From Acidipropionibacterium virtanenii (GTDB taxonomy: Bacteria; Actinomycetota; Actinomycetes; Propionibacteriales; Propionibacteriaceae), in the NCBI RefSeq assembly GCF_003325455.1, contig NZ_CP025198.1, positions 3,162,001 through 3,226,000 of the forward strand: a DNA stretch of 64,000 nt, in the 5' to 3' direction. The stretch's first letter is position 1; each line of letters begins with the position of its first letter. The notes beneath the pieces are model-generated. The model searched no databases. It saw only the letters and a list, made by a program, of their open reading frames with translations, and was not told the DNA's origin. The translations under genes were made by a program, and so were the position numbers. Positions 61,301-64,000 of the stretch are shown one piece after another.

Positions 61301-64000
61301 GCGGGCCAGTCCGTCGGCGACATGGGCCAGGTACTGGCGTTTGAGGATCTCCTCGGCCGAAAGATACGTGGCCGGTGGCATGACGTCGCCGTTGATGAGG
61401 GATTCCGGCTCGCCCAGTCTGGGCAGGAACTCGCCGCGGCCACGCACATAGGCCATATCGAGGGCGTTGCCGGTGAGGCGCCCGGCGCGTCCGACCCGCT
61501 GGACATAGTTCGCGACGTGACGTGGCAGTCCGGCCAGGAAGACAGCCGACAGGTCGCCGATGTCGATGCCCATCTCCAACGTCGGGGTGGCCACCAGCAC
61601 ATTGGGGGCGGCGGGATCATCGGACCCGTTCTTGAAGGCGGTCTCGTACTCGGCGCGGGTCTTCGTGCTCAACAGGGAGGTGTGTTCCCGGGAGATCACC
61701 CGGCGCATGTCGCTGGAGCCGTACAGGTGCCGGTAGGCGTTGCCCGGGTCCCCGGCCTCGGCCCGCAGATGGCCGGAGCACTTGGCCGACAGGCAGGGCC
61801 CGCTCTCCAGTTCCTCGACAGTCCTGGGGGCGCCGGACCACGGCGTCTGGCAGACGTCGCAGCGCAGGAACACCCGGGACTGTGACAGGTCCTCATCGGA
61901 CACCGGCTCGATGACGATGCGGTCGGCGGGGATCTTGTAGACGGTGCGCCCGCTGCTTCTGGTCTGTACCGCCTCGAGAATCCCCTGTCCCGCGAGTCGG
62001 GCCAGCAGGTCCTTGGCCAGGGGGCCGCCGAGTCTGGCCGGTACCCCGAGGACGCGGCGGGTCCAGTCGGCGTACCAGGACTGGGTGTCGGTGACCGGGT
62101 CGAGCTCCATCCGGTTGCCGACGCCCCGGGAGCGCCCAGCATCCCAGGACCGGGCAGCTCCGCCGCCGACGTAGGGGAATCCGGGTGTGGCACGCCCGGC
62201 GGGGAAGGCCGGCATGCCCTCTCCGCGGGGGCGTCCGCCCCACAGGTAGAAGCGACGCCCGTCGTTCTCGATGAACTTCTTGAACCAGGGGTGATCGATG
62301 GCCCCCTGGGTACGCATCCGCTCCAGGACGCCCCGCACCCACCGGATCTGGACGTCCTCGGGAGTGCTGGCTGCCATCGGATCGCCGAGCCGATCCTCGT
62401 CGAACTCGGCCAGCACCTTGCGGGCGATGCCGCTCAGCGCTTCCGGCGTGGCCTCGACTGTGGCGGACGCTGATCCGGTGCGTTCCAGGGTGCGGCCGAA
62501 ATGGCCGGAGAGGCCGAATTCGAGGATGGCGTCGAAGCGCAGACGTCGGCTCACCGTGCGGCGCACGGCGTCCGGGATGCCCGACCAGGTGGGCGACGTC
62601 CAGAAGGCCTTGTTCTCCTCGCCGGCGAGCTCTGCAGGCAGGAGCCGGTAGCGGCGGAAGCGGTCGTCTCGGGCCAGTTCCAGCACGCGGGAGGTGAGTT
62701 CGGGGAGGCTGAGGGACTCGTCCCCCAGAGCTTCGCGCAGCACCGCGCGCAGGGTGATGGCGTGGGACCGGGCGGAGATGAACCCGGCGTGGTGGGCGGC
62801 GTCCTGGACGGAGTCGGCGAAGACCAGCGCCTTCTTCTCGCGAGGATCCAGCTCCTGGCTGCCGAACAGGTTGGACATGGTGACCGACAGCAGGGTGGCG
62901 ACGGCCGATCCGAGGAAGCGGATCCCGTCGCGCTGGCCGCAGGAGGGGCAGACGTCGTTCTGGGAGTCCTCGCCGGCGTTCTCGCCGGTGAGCATGAGCA
63001 CCGGCAGGGTGAGGCCCTCGCGGTAGTCCTGCTCGGCGAGGTCGTCATCGTCGAGGCCGGGCGGCTGGGTGGAGAAATTCCTGCCTCGGGGCCTGAACCA
63101 GACAAGCTGGCGGCCGGCGCCGGGGTCCTGGCCGTCCTGTGCTGCTTCGGCCTCGTTGCGGGCGCTGATGAGAGCCCGGATCTTGTCGCTGTGGTTGGCG
63201 TGGTTGCGCCGGATGGCGTCGTCGCGGGCCGCCAGATCGGTGCCGGTGTTGGCGAGCTGCACCGCCCACCCGGAGCGCCCGCAGTGGCGGCAGTAGACGG
63301 CGGGGAACCAGTAGTGCTCCTCATCGGTCGGGTCATCGGCGTCGGTGGTGGGGGCGCCGTCGTCGGACCAGTGGTAGCGGACGCCGGTGGTGGCCTCGCG
63401 GTCGATGCGGGAGAGTTCGCGGATCCACAGGTGGGTCTCGGTGGAGACGACGTTGCGGTTAGGCAAGGCGCGCAGATGCGCCAGAGCGGAGACAAGATCC
63501 AGCAGGAATGCGACGCGGTCCCCGTGACCCTTGCTGCCCGATTCGCCGGGGAAGAGCTCGGGATCGTCGGCCAGGGCGTCGACGTGGGTGGCGTCGCGGG
63601 TGGCCGTAATGAGTTTCTGGACGAGGGGGTGGGCGCGGGCCAGGGCAAGAAGGCCGGCATGGTCGTCGGTCTTCGGACGGGCCGGGTCACGGTCCAGATC
63701 TGTGGGCTCGTACATCCGATTGAGGACGGCGTGACAAATGGCGGCGGAATCGTCGGCATTGTCGGCTGCGCGGTGGATATCGGTGGCGCCGCTGGTGGTG
63801 ACAGGAGCCGGCGCCAGGCCCATGGCGGCCACCTCGTCGGCGGCGCCGGTGGCCCATTCGTCGACATCCTGGCGGGACTCGGTGACCACGCAGGACTGGT
63901 CGAACTGTTCGCCGAAGATGGTGCTGGCGAAATCAACCATCTGAGCGCGACCGTCGTCGGAGCCCCCTCCGAGGGTGGCGGAGGTGCCGACGGGGGTGAC
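58352..64000 (-). CDS. Large DEAD/H helicase, DUF1998 and Vsr-like nuclease (5' partial)
   Basis: At least 1882 residues are in the window; the frame continues past 64000, and the first visible residues VTPVGTSATLG are helicase motif III, so Walker A and DExH lie outside. Counting from Met at 63940: zinc-type Cys pairs near 218, 335, 695, 1110-1135 and 1238; ATPTLEMGIDIGDLSAV and QRVGRAGR near 815; a DUF1998 region around 1330-1420 with CHRCLLPYA. SKPDFELVG and VEIFTDGRRYH near 1500-1520 resemble a Vsr/DUF559-type nuclease. The layout resembles DruE or fused DrmA-DrmB defence helicases. Exact family is not proven. Confidence 0.82.
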   Translation of the reverse strand, partial: VTPVGTSATLGGGSDDGRAQMVDFASTIFGEQFDQSCVVTESRQDVDEWATGAADEVAAMGLAPAPVTTSGATDIHRAADNADDSAAICHAVLNRMYEPTDLDRDPARPKTDDHAGLLALARAHPLVQKLITATRDATHVDALADDPELFPGESGSKGHGDRVAFLLDLVSALAHLRALPNRNVVSTETHLWIRELSRIDREATTGVRYHWSDDGAPTTDADDPTDEEHYWFPAVYCRHCGRSGWAVQLANTGTDLAARDDAIRRNHANHSDKIRALISARNEAEAAQDGQDPGAGRQLVWFRPRGRNFSTQPPGLDDDDLAEQDYREGLTLPVLMLTGENAGEDSQNDVCPSCGQRDGIRFLGSAVATLLSVTMSNLFGSQELDPREKKALVFADSVQDAAHHAGFISARSHAITLRAVLREALGDESLSLPELTSRVLELARDDRFRRYRLLPAELAGEENKAFWTSPTWSGIPDAVRRTVSRRLRFDAILEFGLSGHFGRTLERTGSASATVEATPEALSGIARKVLAEFDEDRLGDPMAASTPEDVQIRWVRGVLERMRTQGAIDHPWFKKFIENDGRRFYLWGGRPRGEGMPAFPAGRATPGFPYVGGGAARSWDAGRSRGVGNRMELDPVTDTQSWYADWTRRVLGVPARLGGPLAKDLLARLAGQGILEAVQTRSSGRTVYKIPADRIVIEPVSDEDLSQSRVFLRCDVCQTPWSGAPRTVEELESGPCLSAKCSGHLRAEAGDPGNAYRHLYGSSDMRRVISREHTSLLSTKTRAEYETAFKNGSDDPAAPNVLVATPTLEMGIDIGDLSAVFLAGLPRHVANYVQRVGRAGRLTGNALDMAYVRGRGEFLPRLGEPESLINGDVMPPATYLSAEEILKRQYLAHVADGLARDDVDAHHPRTIAVAMNAEAGGYLDGLIRAAEEPSRLDAFLATFEHVESSAVDALRAWAASGAEPTHSALAAMVYEASRSWREGQETLRHRRSEIEAVIDDLHRHAESPTATVDDKEAERTARSALALVRRQIAEAGTEYWISALEEYGLFPNYTLLDDSVTLDVAMSWYNPDSGSYEHEPDSFQRGLAAALREFAPGATFYAHGYAVRIDSVELGPDATQVRTWVFCPQCGFGKDLGVHGVEETVTVCPRCGSEGIGDSGTRVDVVEFTKASANVNRDSSRITDSSDERTRVSFNVMLAADVDPARITRQWFVEGREFGAKLVNAMTLRWLNLGRRVEQGPRREIAGRDYVAPLFRVCEGCGHLDTESRANSRSEHAPWCQYRDEPQEHNRAIALSRTMTTQGVLLPLPWSVTTGDEFAVPSLAAAVLMGLRNEFGGSPDHIGVEVVIDPTTPGAEKLPALLLHDLVPGGTGYLAKLANPDDVWRMLYSAWRTVHDCPCQNEGAQQGGRLACHRCLLPYAAPWEVSRVSRVSAERHLRELLTGSFTGEDPSEEMGWQVTNLPTSIGPGDESVLEQRFRAELGARLSGLGRVTEVPGASGNVMVALAGERMFRIRPQVNVAGSKPDFELVGSGVPPVEIFTDGRRYHASPEHNGVADDAVKRAALRLEGKQVLGVTMADCQDEADLRERGVAVARPAWLDERVTGGLRGRAGFSQDAVDALAGGPFAYLSYLVSGGSRADLARFSDVVPAYFMGAGRRVYLAEGTTLTRAAAELMCGAPAVASTSSATFWWKRDQMGVLVTFRGGQRFDVCVVLDDRDPAADGFEEAWREWLRISNALVARSEDRVTEIVTVVSVAAELASAVEPEHEPEVATRPSERVDVVDRGVGGVDVAVELPPEWAGVLADVDGSLDELVRGLADAGVPVPETGEEIAGIPTEMSWPSARVVVLFEEQEGDAEELRSERWTLVPADVDAVAAAVRGNDG

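Noticed and set aside
1-64000. tRNA, rRNA, riboswitch and CRISPR features
   Set aside because: I looked for cloverleaf, rRNA and repeat-spacer patterns and saw none; a covariance-model scan could still find short RNAs.

Overview
The window is high-G+C DNA with GTG/TTG starts, GAGG-type ribosome sites and actinobacterial families (DUF222/HNH, MocR, a beta-helix/CbxX ATPase, DUF805). It looks like a chromosome segment of an Actinomycetota member, perhaps a Propionibacteriaceae relative; the family is an inference from gene content.

Region 1 (1-8845), carbohydrate uptake on the + strand: an MFS sugar porter with an IolE-like isomerase, a terminator, then a LacI-regulated ribose-type ABC importer (lipoprotein, double ATPase, permease) ending in an unrecognised 455-aa protein. 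Region 2 (8846-12738), damage: an intact IS3-family element with 25-bp ends and a 3-bp GCC duplication sits in the end of a frameshifted membrane-protein gene, followed by a VOC protein and a broken DUF4143 ATPase. Region 3 (12739-23774), a glycan-use locus: secreted GH2 glycosidase (frameshifted near its end), AraC regulator, a CUT1-type importer without its own ATPase, a cellulase-like protein and a DUF5107-TPR protein. The GH2 and importer promoters share a 13-bp box with identical geometry. Region 4 (23870-27439): MocR regulator divergent from a Tm-1-like/PEP-hydrolase-like pair.

Region 5 (27440-49680), mixed chromosome: intact DUF4143 ATPase behind three phased 13-bp repeats, oxidoreductase, manA, MFS, nitrilase, M23 protein, xylulokinase, DUF805, HNH protein, a TetR-M14-M20-hydrolase group, a CPBP-like membrane protein, a TetR/epimerase pair with inverted operators, and a large beta-helix plus double-AAA protein. 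Long perfect inverted repeats lie at 28863-28902 and 32788-32871.

Region 6 (49681-53511), remnants: tail of a DUF4143 gene, ImmA/IrrE-like and PIN fragments, a HigBA-like toxin-antitoxin pair, a 5'-truncated McrC, a 34-bp palindrome and an IS630-type transposase tail.

Region 7 (64000-53512, minus strand) is the strongest candidate for an undescribed system: four overlapping genes running in from beyond the window. They encode a very large DEAD/H helicase with zinc clusters, DUF1998 and a Vsr-like nuclease domain; a UvrD-type helicase with a RelE-like N-terminus; a GNAT-PIN-GNAT-PUA-like protein; and an ASCH protein. The first resembles DruE/DrmA-DrmB defence helicases. The last two genes look more AT-rich and may be a captured RNA-targeting or toxin-like module.
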